NCBI GenBank assembly: GCA_964459305.1
Contig: CAYWNA010000186.1
Location: forward strand, 1 to 26,275
Direction: 5' to 3'
Origin: CAYWNA01 sp964459305
GTDB taxonomy: Bacteria; Planctomycetota; Planctomycetia; Pirellulales; Pirellulaceae
DNA: 26,275 nt
Below the pieces are notes generated by a model. That model did no database searches. It was not told where the DNA came from and saw only the letters and a program-made list of their open reading frames with translations. Position 1 is the stretch's first letter, and each line of letters starts with the position of its first letter. Position numbers and translations under genes: made by a program. Below are positions 10,357 to 17,437 of the stretch, piece by piece.

Positions 10357-13300
10357 GTGGGTGGCGCGGCCAGCGGTGGGGGGATTTTCGGCGATAGCGG
10401 CACAATCGACGTGTCCAACACGATCGTGGCCGACAACACGTCGACCGGGATCAGTCCCGATGCGCACGGCAATTTCAACTCACTCGGCAATAATCTGGTC
10501 GGCGACGTGGGGGCGGCCAGTGGATTCACCGATGGCACAAATGGGGATATCGCCGGCTCAGCGGCTGCTCTGGCCGATCCAAAGATTGGCGTCCTCCAAT
10601 CCAACGGCGGAACAACAAAGACGCATGCCCTGGCGCCGGACAGCCCCGCCGTCGATAGGGGCGGCGCAGCCACTGCCCTCGCCACGGATCAACGCGGCGT
10701 GTCGCGCCCCCAGGACGGCGACCACGACACGACTCCCACTGCAGACATCGGCGCCGTCGAGCTTTTCTACAGTTCGATTCTCGGTACGGTATTCGGCGAC
10801 GACAACGCTAACGACGTGAAAGACGCTGCTGAGTTGGCGCTGGCCGGCTGGACCGTGTTTCTTGATCTGAATGAGAACGGTCAGCCGGAAGCCACGGAAC
10901 CTGCGGCCGTTACAGGCGTGGATGGTTCATTTGCGTTAGAGCAAGTCGAGCCGTCGACCACCTATGCCGTCGCGTTGTTCGTACCACAGGACTGGGAGCA
11001 GACCTACCCGGACGCGCCGGCCCACCATTCCGTGACGCCGCTGGCCGGGCAGACGGTGGCGAACGTGAACTTCGGCGCGCGTCTGGCACGCGGTGAGATT
11101 CGCGGTCGCGTGTTCCACGACATCAACGGAGATACCGTCAAGAATCCTGGAGAACCTGGTATTGAGAATCGAGTGATCTCTTTGGACTCAGGTGTCCAAG
11201 TAAGCACTGATGCTGAGGGCCATTACGTGTTCGAAGACGTAGCCCCCGGGATTTACACGGTAAGAAGTGCTTTCAGTAGCGGGTGGAGCCAGACGTTTCC
11301 GTTGTCTACGCACCAAGTCGAAGTGGGGCCCGGCCGTGTGGTCGACGACATCAACTTTGCGAATCAAAGATCAATCGGCGGAGTCGGCGCAGACGGCGTC
11401 ATCGAGGGCAAGGTGTTTGACGATCTCAACGGGAACCGGCGACACGATCCGGGAGAGCCCGTAAGAGAGGGGACAATCGTCTATCTCGATCTGAATGAGA
11501 ACGGCGAATTCGACGACACCGAACCATCTCGCCCCAGCGACCAGGATGGCAACTACATATTTGACGGTCTCGATCCGGACACTTACCTCGTGGGTGTCCA
11601 CATCATCGACGATACCTTGACTCAAACGCTTCCCCAAACCACCGGCTTCTCGGAGACTCGCTTCACGACCGGCGACGCTCCCGTATCCGTCGTGTCCGGA
11701 GACTTCACGGGCGACGAGCGTCGGGATCTGGCCGTGCTGAACAGCCAGACATCCAACGTCTCGGTGCTGAAAAGCGCCGGATGGGGCGACTTCACAGAAC
11801 AGGCAATTCGGCCTGGCGTCGGTTTGGATCCTTCGTCCATCGTTGCCGCTCACTTCACCGACGACAATGGGGACGGCGTGGTCGACCAATTCGATCATCT
11901 CGACATGGCAGTCACCAACGTATTGTCGGGCGATGTGTCCATCTTGCTGGGCAATGGCGACGGGACTTTTTCCTCAGGCGGATCGGCCGGCGTGGGCGCC
12001 GCGCCGTCGTATCTGGCAGCGGGCCATTTGAACGGGGATGGCTATGCCGATCTGGTCGTCACCAACCTGAGCGCCGGCACCGTCTCGGTGCTTCTGAACA
12101 ACCGTGACGGCACATTCCAGCCGCAGCAGGATTACTTCACCGGAGACACGACTCCAGGCTACAGTCTTCCCGCTTCCGTTGCGATCGCGAAATTAGACGG
12201 CGACTCCTTAGCGGACATCGCCGTCGCCAACAGCGCAACGGATGATGTCAGCATCCTGATCAACGAGGGAGGCGGATCGTTTGGAAACGCATTTCATTAT
12301 CCGGCCGGCAAGGGCGTGGGCGCGTTGACCGTGGTAGATCTGGTCGGCGACGAGCAACCTGACGTGGCCGTCACCAACGCGCTGACCAGGGCCATCACGG
12401 TCTTGCCAAACAACGGCGACGGGTCTCTGGGCGATCCACGTCCTGTCTACATCGATTTCCTGCCAACCTCCGTGGCGCACGGCGATGTGGACGACGACGG
12501 GGACGCCGATTTGGTGGCTTCCGATGGCAATATTGCGAACGTGTCCGTTTTACTCAATCGGGGTGATGATCGATTCGAAGTCGTCAGCGCCATGGGAGGC
12601 GTCGCCAATTTCACCATGTCGTTTGTGTCGGCCTTTTCCGTTGACGACGTAACCGGCGACGGAGTCGTGGACCTGGCACTGGTGAGCGGAGAATCGGACA
12701 ACGAAATATCCGTCCTGGTTGGCGACCTGCACCCCGGTGCACATGTCGCGACCATCACCGCCGAGGACCCCGATGTCGACACCATTCACTTCGGGATTCA
12801 ACAGTACAATGCCCTGCCGACGCTGAAGGAGATTTTGGACCCAACGGAAATTGAAGAGGACGCCGGCCAGCAGACCATCCAGCTGCAGGAGATCTCGCCC
12901 GGCGACACCGAGGCTCAACCGCTGAGGCTGACGGTGACAAGCAGCAATCCGGCCCTTATCCCAACGCCCCAGGTGCATCACACCGCGGGGACCCCGACTG
13001 GGACACTGACGTATCAACCGGTGAAGGATCGGTACGGCCAGGCGATGATTACGGTGACGGTCACTGACGGTGGGCTCGACGGGGATTTGGCAACCGAGAC
13101 CGGCAACAAGTCCTATTCCACGGCTTTCGTGGTGACCGTGACCTCGGTGAATGACGCCCCGTCGTCGGAGAACGATGCGTTTTCGACCGATGAAGACACA
13201 GAGCTCGAGATTCCTTGGACGATGCTCTTCGCCAACGACGAGGACATCGATTCGCCTGCCGATGGCTGGTCGATCACTACAATCACCGACGAAGCGCACG

Positions 13301-16300
13301 CGACCGTGACCCGCGATGAGACGACAAGAAGTCTTGCCGTCGTCCCCGCCCAAGACTTCCACGGCGACGCGACATTCATTTACACCCTGGACGATGGTCA
13401 CGGTGGAACGGATACGGCGACGGTCACAGTAACGGTAGATGCCGTCAACGACGCTCCCAGGGAGATCACTTTGGACACGGCTACTGTGATGGAGGGTGAT
13501 TCCGGGGTGTTGATCGGGACGTTGACCGTCGTCGACCCAGATGCAGGCGACACGCACGCGATCGATGTGGTCGACGATTTTCGCTTCGAAATCGTCGGCC
13601 GCCAGCTACGGCTGAAGAGCGGAGTGAGTCTGGATCATGAAGACTCACCAACCGTATCGGTCGACGTGCGGGCTACCGACTCAGCGACACCGCCGGAGAG
13701 TCTCGTGCAAAGTCTCAACGTCTCCGTGGGCGACAAGAACGAGTTCGCGCCGGTGGTCGACGACCAAGTTCTTCACGTAGCGGAGAACAGCTCCGGCGGG
13801 ACGCCGGTCGGAACGGTTGCCGCCACTGACGACGACACCTCGCAAATGATTGCGTTTGCCATCACCTCTGGAAACACACAAGGCCTGTTCACGATCGACG
13901 TCACGACCGGACAGATCAGACTGACCGATGGCCATGTATTGGATCATGAGGCGAAATCCCAATACGAATTGACCGTTGCCGTCAACGACGACGTGTTCCC
14001 GATCAAATTGGACACAGCGAGAATTACCGTCGTGATCGACGACGAAAATGAGTTCGCGCCCGTGGCAAGTGACGCCACGTTCAGCATCGCCGAGGACAAA
14101 GCAGGCGGGACATTCGTAGGCCAGGTGCAAGCCACGGATTCGGATACGTCGCAATCGCTGAGTTTCGCCATCACCGCTGGAAACATCAATGACGCGTTCG
14201 CGATCGACACCGATACGGGACAGATTTCCATCGCCGATAGTGCCACCTTGGACCGCGAAGCCGTGGCGCAGTACACGTTAACGGTCACGGTCACCGACAA
14301 CGTGGCCCCGACTCGGTCGGATACGGCATCGGTCACCGTGAATGTCACCGACGTCAACGAGTCGCCTCCCGTCGCCAGCGATGCCGTTTTCAACATCTCG
14401 GAAAACGCGACCGGTGGCACGGATGTCGGCACGGTCACGGTCACCGACTTGGATGCTACGAAGCCCTTCCGTTTCGAAATCACGGAGGGCAATACTGGCG
14501 ATGCCTTTGACATCGATGCTCTTACCGGCCGAATCACGGTCAGCTCCGGCAGCCAATTGGACCGTGAACTCACGCCCAAGTACACGCTCACGGTGAAAGT
14601 GACGGATCAACTCTCCCCGTTCGCATCCGATACGGCAACGATTATCATTGACATCAACGATGAGAACGAATTCGGTCCGGACGCGCAGGACGACACGTTT
14701 GCCGTGGACGAAGACGCGGCACCGGACTCTGTCGTTGGGACGGTGATCGCCCATGATGCGGATTCGTCATCGACGCTCGTTTTTGAGATTACTGGTGGGA
14801 ATACGGAAGGCGCTTTCGCCATCAATTCCTCAACCGGTGTCATAACGGTCGCTGCGGACAAGCAGTTGGATCACGAAACTGCGGCGACCTACGACTTGGT
14901 GGCGACTGCGACCGAAGAACAGGCGCCCTACCGAGGCGACACGGCAACGATCCGAATCAACGTGAACGACGTTAATGAGTTTGACCCCATGGCAAGGGAT
15001 GCCACGTTCGGCATGGCGGAGGACGAAGTAGGCGGAACCTTCGTGGGCCAGGTACAAGCCACGGACGCTGACACTTCGCAGACGCTCAGCTTTTCGGTCA
15101 CCGCAGGGAATACCGGCGAGGCATTCGCGATCAACGCCAATACTGGACATGTCTCCATTTCCGATGGGGCTCAACTGGATCACGAGGCCGTATCGGAGTA
15201 CCAGCTGACTGTGACCGTGACGGACAACGTCGATCCAGTGCGATCGGATACGGCCACGGTGACGGTGAATGTGGAAGACGTGAACGAATTCGATCCGGTG
15301 TTCGACAACGCGACATTCACTGTGAACGAGAACTCCGCTGCCAGGACGATCGCAGGTACAGTCCAGGCGAGCGACCAGGATACTTCGCAGACGCTTGACT
15401 TTGCCATTGCGGGCGAGGAATCGGCAAAAGCGTTCGTCATTGACCACGAGACGGGACAAATAACCGTGGCCAATGATGCTCTCTTGGACCGCGAGTCGAA
15501 ACCTCAGTACGTGCTCACAGTTACGGCGACCGATAGCCTTGAGCCGAAGCGGTCCGGCGCGGGGACCGTTACGATCAACGTTGCGGATGTGAACGAACGT
15601 CCGGTGGTTGAAGGCACGATATCGGGTCAGCAAGCAGAGGAGAACCAGCCGTTCGATTTCACGTTCGTGGGCGACGTTTTCGCGGACGTTGACAATGGGG
15701 ATACTCTTGCGTTCGCCGCCGCGCAAGCCGATAGCTCGCCTCTGCCAGCTTGGTTGGGCTTCAACGGATCGACCCGTACGTTTGCCGGCACCCCGATACT
15801 TTTCGACCGGGGTGTGATCGACGTAAAGGTCACGGCTACGGACACCGGCGGACTGAAAGCCGAGACAACCTTCAGCATCACCATCGCCGAGGACACGACC
15901 CCGTGGCGGAACCCGATCGATCCGATGGACGTGAACGATGCTGAGGGTGCCACCGCGCTGGATGTTCTACTGGTGATCAACTTTATCAATAAGCATGGTG
16001 TTGGTCCGCTTCCCGTGCCGATTTCGCCGTCCGACGTCGAGGGAACGTACGTAGACGCCAACAGCGACAACATAATTTCGGCCCACGATGTGTTGATGAT
16101 CATCAATTACATCAACGCCCAATCCGCAAGTGGTGAAGGCGAGGCCGATGGCACCACGTCTCTTGCAGGTCAGGCTCTGCCTGACTTTTTGAGAACGACT
16201 GTCGGCATGCTCGCGGATCCTTACGGTCAGAACCTGATCTACGCACACCCTGGGGCGTCAACCCAACAGACACGTATGAAGCGATCACCAGCTTCCGCGC

Positions 16301-16518
16301 ACACGGTTTGGCGAGACGACGAGAATCCGACTTGGCAGTATCGGGCCAACGATCGCTCCGAGCCCTGGCAGACGGAGTCGGATGACTGGGAGGATATCCT
16401 GGTCGTCTTGGCTCGTGATGTCGCACCGACAACGGCGGAGGGGCATTCCGTCGACGCCTTGTTTTTGGAGATCACCGACGAGTTGGAGGACTCCGGCGGG
16501 CATTCCTTCCAGCGCTAG
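4111..16518 (+). CDS. Giant secreted multi-domain protein: beta-helix, SdrD, FG-GAP, cadherin, dockerin (continuation of the frame from 79)
   Basis: This frame continues directly from the upstream protease after one TAG. The coding sense begins at 4018, and the TTG at 4111 is merely the first possible start codon, with no convincing ribosome site. It encodes about 4,135 residues. In order: a metzincin-like region with a degenerate active site (EYIGGILGIGP at about 4303-4335), a pre-peptidase C-terminal-like domain (about 4396-4740), an extracellular beta-helix start (GTIFVDKSNP), several beta-helix modules with PGDWGG and WDDADIVHV motifs (about 4855-6860), two more pre-peptidase C-terminal-like domains (about 7015-7990), further beta-helix, the end of a choice-of-anchor Q domain (to about 10760), three SdrD-B repeats, FG-GAP repeats, Ig-like modules, six cadherin repeats, a CADG-like domain and a dockerin pair. 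It would be an extracellular adhesive or scaffold protein, probably calcium-dependent, attached through the dockerin-like end. No membrane anchor is visible. If the TAG is real, this part is either not translated or is made only by read-through. Confidence 0.8.
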   Translation: MGVQPVETVDQGLAIVSGDMRVIDPDITIGPGGAPAVATPDMLILDQTESWHDEYGENWFQVAMEYIGGILGIGPTTDLPSPTEPVFPTIPDIIHGQYLYRPESNDIDVVRFELAEAGVFTAETVAERQADSSLLDTVVSLYAEEAGGARRLVARNDDYFSEDSWLQVELDAGTYYVAVSASGNDQFDPNSENTGFGGTSEGLYDLWLDFEPHAVTALVDLNGAALDGDGDGRPGGECNFWFHARSISGTIFVDKSNPSPGDGSLGNPYASIQDAITAAGAVPGGDVIRMTANGGADGDLSTLADNLAYEFGLDSMFRPLADGVNLEVPQDTTIVVDPGAVFKLRRARIGVGSSGVTVDRSGGALQVLGTPEHNVVFTSWNDESIGFDTNPVATQPAPGDWGGLVFQNDLDRELGRFADESEGIFLDHVAYADIRYGGGLVRVDSVQHQITPIHIIDARPSVWFSRITLSEDAAMAATPNSFEETRFHASQYQADSPYTPDYVRVGPDLRGNVLSDNAVNGLFVQIDTAFGAPLTSVTVPTRWDDADIVHVLTEPLTIDGTPGGAVLDPADGHLENRLDGRLAVDPGVIVKLSGGWIEAKMGAQVIAEGREGRNVVFTSIDDDRFGADGPFDTVDGSATPSVGDWGGIYAGPTASLNIDHATLAFGGGAVALEGGFSAVNPVEIHQARARVANSRFEQHASGFLQAGPPDRVGRGTNESATVFVRGAQPIVYNNLIAGCAGPAINIDVASLNHHIIPDSGRTNGLAERVESFDDNHGPLVRENRLDGNGTNGMKVRGGTLTGQSIWDDTDIVHVVTDSIVVPNFHTYGGLRLESSPSESLVVKLSGPDAGFTATGTPLDIDDRIGGSLHVVGIPPNPVFLTSLADDTVGAGWKPDGSPQTDTNGDGSASQPQPGDWRSIRLEEYSHDRNVELVLESEVRSLSAPGTNATTNTAEYLGELSPNEKSGSDIVRLGFEVHGLLNEPGDVDMYAFRGEAGTEVWLDIDRTSSGLDTVIEFVDGDGVVLARSDNSTAEASGAETLYSSGLLMPSAAPFAGRDVGASNIHDAGMRLVLPGPPGERSNWYHVRVRSSSPNLDDLSAGLTSGVYQLQVRIRETNEVPGSTVRYADIRYPTNGIEALGLPVHSPLVGEASETDASNNTIATAQALGNVLETDRAAISLAGNLDTPSDIDWYDLGVEFRSIAGDGGPASLVFDMDYADDTGRPDTMVAVFDVNGQLVLMADNSNIADDRSRPEMGMDQADLTRGTVGEHDPFLGPVELPESTYYVAVASAQYLPDQLVSNAAVRREPVNSVVRIAEDHIGSYGGSTADDPVVTDLLDPTFAGTGTNLWHVSTREANTSGHGLTAPFDGSRAADASGGGNTFYFGNEDTGTYDLGLGNVAGGNLLSNPFSLKAYSAADRPALYFNYKLDADNMDEFRVRVVKSDGSDVPVTSNSMIEFSPPHLMTDDNVWRQMRVELDDFAGLDGLKIRFDFQAADDVPGDSEGVHIDDVIIGFAERGEMVTGASAGATGFTLNPETPETTVFDGAYQLEVRRSTEYAYATDTGLSLTRTFDTNDRLTQAVSIVAPAGDQIIDGQTFSISDGVNVLAFEYDQTSLGNGVMPGNVSVPFEPTDDDATIAQRIADTLNSPAVRSYLDVTSAHVGSGPRIDVFGWAEVNGIDRVFHDAIGDTNRFRDQGQLLIQSNYVRNASDYGIRIEAGTRDGAGLAPHPGPVRNLPELNVDRVIHGAMVVNNAIVGVGNGAIYVSSDPATSGTQLGPVRSDRFMNNTLYGSEPVVSATTGIAVDKNSSPTILNTIVSSFGTGISIDATSGTTVTGGNLYHNNETDSTAAMGFFDLSIQPNDPLFVDPANGNFYLDRFSSAIDSGIQSLQDRPGLVQVKNAIGIASTPIVPRRFDLGGRLFIDDPDVDTPSGMGANVYTDRGALDRADFAPPQAALMAPVDNGPGDLDPADNVVRLDGNTLLAYFSIELFELSAVGTGPDPATVITEHVSVSRDGVPLSDGVDYAFDYEPATGLVRLDPVANVWRPGTYVITLDNTKIHDRAKNLLLANQLSNETQFTIHLEADVGGAASGGGIFGDSGTIDVSNTIVADNTSTGISPDAHGNFNSLGNNLVGDVGAASGFTDGTNGDIAGSAAALADPKIGVLQSNGGTTKTHALAPDSPAVDRGGAATALATDQRGVSRPQDGDHDTTPTADIGAVELFYSSILGTVFGDDNANDVKDAAELALAGWTVFLDLNENGQPEATEPAAVTGVDGSFALEQVEPSTTYAVALFVPQDWEQTYPDAPAHHSVTPLAGQTVANVNFGARLARGEIRGRVFHDINGDTVKNPGEPGIENRVISLDSGVQVSTDAEGHYVFEDVAPGIYTVRSAFSSGWSQTFPLSTHQVEVGPGRVVDDINFANQRSIGGVGADGVIEGKVFDDLNGNRRHDPGEPVREGTIVYLDLNENGEFDDTEPSRPSDQDGNYIFDGLDPDTYLVGVHIIDDTLTQTLPQTTGFSETRFTTGDAPVSVVSGDFTGDERRDLAVLNSQTSNVSVLKSAGWGDFTEQAIRPGVGLDPSSIVAAHFTDDNGDGVVDQFDHLDMAVTNVLSGDVSILLGNGDGTFSSGGSAGVGAAPSYLAAGHLNGDGYADLVVTNLSAGTVSVLLNNRDGTFQPQQDYFTGDTTPGYSLPASVAIAKLDGDSLADIAVANSATDDVSILINEGGGSFGNAFHYPAGKGVGALTVVDLVGDEQPDVAVTNALTRAITVLPNNGDGSLGDPRPVYIDFLPTSVAHGDVDDDGDADLVASDGNIANVSVLLNRGDDRFEVVSAMGGVANFTMSFVSAFSVDDVTGDGVVDLALVSGESDNEISVLVGDLHPGAHVATITAEDPDVDTIHFGIQQYNALPTLKEILDPTEIEEDAGQQTIQLQEISPGDTEAQPLRLTVTSSNPALIPTPQVHHTAGTPTGTLTYQPVKDRYGQAMITVTVTDGGLDGDLATETGNKSYSTAFVVTVTSVNDAPSSENDAFSTDEDTELEIPWTMLFANDEDIDSPADGWSITTITDEAHATVTRDETTRSLAVVPAQDFHGDATFIYTLDDGHGGTDTATVTVTVDAVNDAPREITLDTATVMEGDSGVLIGTLTVVDPDAGDTHAIDVVDDFRFEIVGRQLRLKSGVSLDHEDSPTVSVDVRATDSATPPESLVQSLNVSVGDKNEFAPVVDDQVLHVAENSSGGTPVGTVAATDDDTSQMIAFAITSGNTQGLFTIDVTTGQIRLTDGHVLDHEAKSQYELTVAVNDDVFPIKLDTARITVVIDDENEFAPVASDATFSIAEDKAGGTFVGQVQATDSDTSQSLSFAITAGNINDAFAIDTDTGQISIADSATLDREAVAQYTLTVTVTDNVAPTRSDTASVTVNVTDVNESPPVASDAVFNISENATGGTDVGTVTVTDLDATKPFRFEITEGNTGDAFDIDALTGRITVSSGSQLDRELTPKYTLTVKVTDQLSPFASDTATIIIDINDENEFGPDAQDDTFAVDEDAAPDSVVGTVIAHDADSSSTLVFEITGGNTEGAFAINSSTGVITVAADKQLDHETAATYDLVATATEEQAPYRGDTATIRINVNDVNEFDPMARDATFGMAEDEVGGTFVGQVQATDADTSQTLSFSVTAGNTGEAFAINANTGHVSISDGAQLDHEAVSEYQLTVTVTDNVDPVRSDTATVTVNVEDVNEFDPVFDNATFTVNENSAARTIAGTVQASDQDTSQTLDFAIAGEESAKAFVIDHETGQITVANDALLDRESKPQYVLTVTATDSLEPKRSGAGTVTINVADVNERPVVEGTISGQQAEENQPFDFTFVGDVFADVDNGDTLAFAAAQADSSPLPAWLGFNGSTRTFAGTPILFDRGVIDVKVTATDTGGLKAETTFSITIAEDTTPWRNPIDPMDVNDAEGATALDVLLVINFINKHGVGPLPVPISPSDVEGTYVDANSDNIISAHDVLMIINYINAQSASGEGEADGTTSLAGQALPDFLRTTVGMLADPYGQNLIYAHPGASTQQTRMKRSPASAHTVWRDDENPTWQYRANDRSEPWQTESDDWEDILVVLARDVAPTTAEGHSVDALFLEITDELEDSGGHSFQR
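10783..11640 (+). repeat. Three SdrD B-like (Cna-B type) repeats
   Basis: Three modules start at about 10783 (GTVFGDDNANDVKDAAE), 11092 (GEIRGRVFHDINGD) and 11395 (GVIEGKVFDDLNGNRRHDPGEP). Each has the G-x-V-F/W-x-D-x-N-x-(D/N)-G opening, an internal DLNENG in the first and third, and a D/V-(D/E)-G-x-(F/Y) turn followed by TY. In SdrD-type adhesins such domains form calcium-stabilised Ig-like rods. Here they separate the beta-helix half from the FG-GAP half of the protein. Confidence 0.75.
11677..12740 (+). repeat. About seven FG-GAP/VCBS repeats
   Basis: Seven Asp-rich loops recur about every 45-65 residues, each followed by a hydrophobic strand: GDFTGDERRDLAV, DDNGDGVVDQFDHLDMAV, HLNGDGYADLVV, KLDGDSLADIAV, DLVGDEQPDVAV, DVDDDGDADLVA and DVTGDGVVDLAL. 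This matches FG-GAP/VCBS repeats, which build a seven-bladed beta-propeller with calcium in the DxDxDGxxD loops. Seven copies would be enough for one complete propeller. Two of the loops (GDERRD, GDEQPD) have weakened calcium motifs. Confidence 0.8.
13741..15594 (+). repeat. Six tandem cadherin repeats of exactly 103 codons
   Basis: Repeat units begin with Glu (EFAP, EFAP, ESPP, EFGP, EFDP, EFDP) at 13741, 14050, 14359, 14668, 14977 and 15286. A seventh related start (ERPV) is at 15595. Every interval is 309 bases. The units carry cadherin calcium motifs: an A/S-E-(N/D) near the start, a D-x-D-T/S-S loop, LDRE or LDHE, and the linker D-(V/E)-N-E. Units 2 and 5 are most alike, roughly three quarters identical by eye. 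A more divergent module of about 98 codons (13447-13740) precedes the array. Such arrays form calcium-rigidified rods and can mediate adhesion. Confidence 0.85.
15916..16125 (+). other. Dockerin type I-like repeat pair near the C-terminus
   Basis: Two EF-hand-like segments occur: DVNDAEGATALDVLLVINFI and, about 30 residues later, VDANSDNIISAHDVLMIINYI. They match the planctomycete dockerin pattern (D-x-N-x-D-G-x-x-x-A-x-D-x-L-x-x-I-N). The first loop has Ala-Glu where Asp-Gly is usual, so its calcium affinity may be reduced. In cellulosomal bacteria dockerins bind cohesins. In planctomycetes the partner is mostly unknown, and no cohesin is visible here. About 130 residues of unrecognised tail follow, to the stop at 16518. 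Confidence 0.75.
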
Positions 16519-17173
16519 AACGTTGGAACGCGTACGACTAAGAAACTCGAACTGTGCTGGTCCAGCGAGTCTTGAGTGAACACTTGTCGATACGAATTGA
16601 GGAGCAAGCCTGAGGCAACCGGGCGTAAACGGCGCGTGCTTCGAGGACCCGCAAAGCAACGGTCGCGATCCACTAGAGTGCACCCGTTGGCGGGGTGCAT
16701 CGCTGGTCGTTCGCAGCTGTCATGCCCGGCTTGTTGTGCGCGTCACATCGACCGAACGCATTTTTGCTTCCGCCCTAAGGCGCGGAGGTGGCGCATACCG
16801 CAGACGTTTTTGATAGCGCGAAAAGTGCAGAGGTCTGACACACCTTCGCGCCGTAGACCCCGTCCGCAGGGTGCCAATCAGTTGCCGAGATTGCGCCCGG
16901 TCGCTACGAAGTCTCGGCCCTGCTTCCACTATCGCCACGATCGTCGGCATCCGCATGAAGGTGCGCGGCGGGTGTACAGTGAGAGGATTGGGGGCACTTG
17001 TACCTGGAGCCCGAAAACGGGGTGGGGGGAGGACTCCGAAATTCCGGCGACCGCCGAGGGGCCCCAGCGGGGGCCGACGAATCAAACGTTGTCGGCTGAT
17101 CTTGGTGGCGACGACACACCGTCACGCCGCTGCTTTCAGGTCTTCGGCAGTCTCAGCCAGCCTTGCGGAGACG
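16519..17173 (+). other. Intergenic region without a recognisable gene
   Basis: Open frames exist on both strands here, but their translations are Arg/Pro-rich, low-complexity and unlike any family I know, so I treat them as chance frames in GC-rich DNA. Notable items are a short hairpin at 16679-16699 and a G-rich stretch at about 16985-17035 with runs of five, four and six G. I see no tRNA or obvious promoter. Confidence 0.5.
16679..16699 (+). terminator. Possible hairpin terminator after the giant gene
   Basis: TGCACCC and GGGTGCA form a perfect 7-bp stem around a 7-base loop, about 160 bases after the stop at 16518. There is no T-tract, so classical rho-independent function is doubtful. 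It may simply be a chance palindrome. Confidence 0.25.
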
Positions 17174-17437
17174 AAGATCCCGCTTCGTAAACTGTGCTCG
17201 AACGGATGCGACTTGTCGGCCCGTGGCAATGCGAGTCGAGACTGGCGGCTGTACGTTGCAGCACGCCAATACTTCGGAACGTGGCGGCAGGCTCTTTGCG
17301 CTGCGGGGATCAATATGGCCAATGCCCTTCCCCGGTCCAAGCCCCGCCAACTCGACAGACAGAAAATTGTTGAGCAACTGCGGCAGCGCAAGGAAGCCGG
17401 ACTGCCGCTAACGTGGAGCCAAGTCTGCCTGGACGAT
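17174..17437 (+). pseudogene. Remnant of a homing-endonuclease-associated-repeat protein
   Basis: About 88 codons in one frame resemble the helical repeat common in planctomycete genomes: LRKLCSNGCDLSARGN, RLYVAARQYFGTWRQALCAAG, then a second unit opening with KIVEQLRQRKEAGLPLTW. The pattern (R-x-L-x-x-A-A-x-x-x-F-G-x-W-x-x-A-L-x-x-A-G-I) matches homing-endonuclease-associated repeats as I remember them. Complete members have many such units, so this is a small fragment without its N-terminus or later repeats. The similarity runs to 17437, the base before the stop codon of the convergent gene. Downstream in this frame the sequence is only the antisense of that gene. A deletion or insertion junction at this point is likely. 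Confidence 0.5.

Noticed and set aside
12550..13557. A 335-codon minus-strand frame opposite the FG-GAP and Ig-like region
   Set aside because: The plus strand here has clear repeat domains, and the minus translation matches nothing I know.
13741..15594. Regular direct repeats as a CRISPR array or satellite DNA
   Set aside because: The 309-base period is a multiple of three, the units diverge at the DNA level, and they encode cadherin domains; there are no short identical repeats with unique spacers.
16576..17190. A 204-codon plus-strand frame after the giant gene
   Set aside because: The translation is rich in Arg, Cys and Pro without a family pattern, and no ribosome site decides a start.
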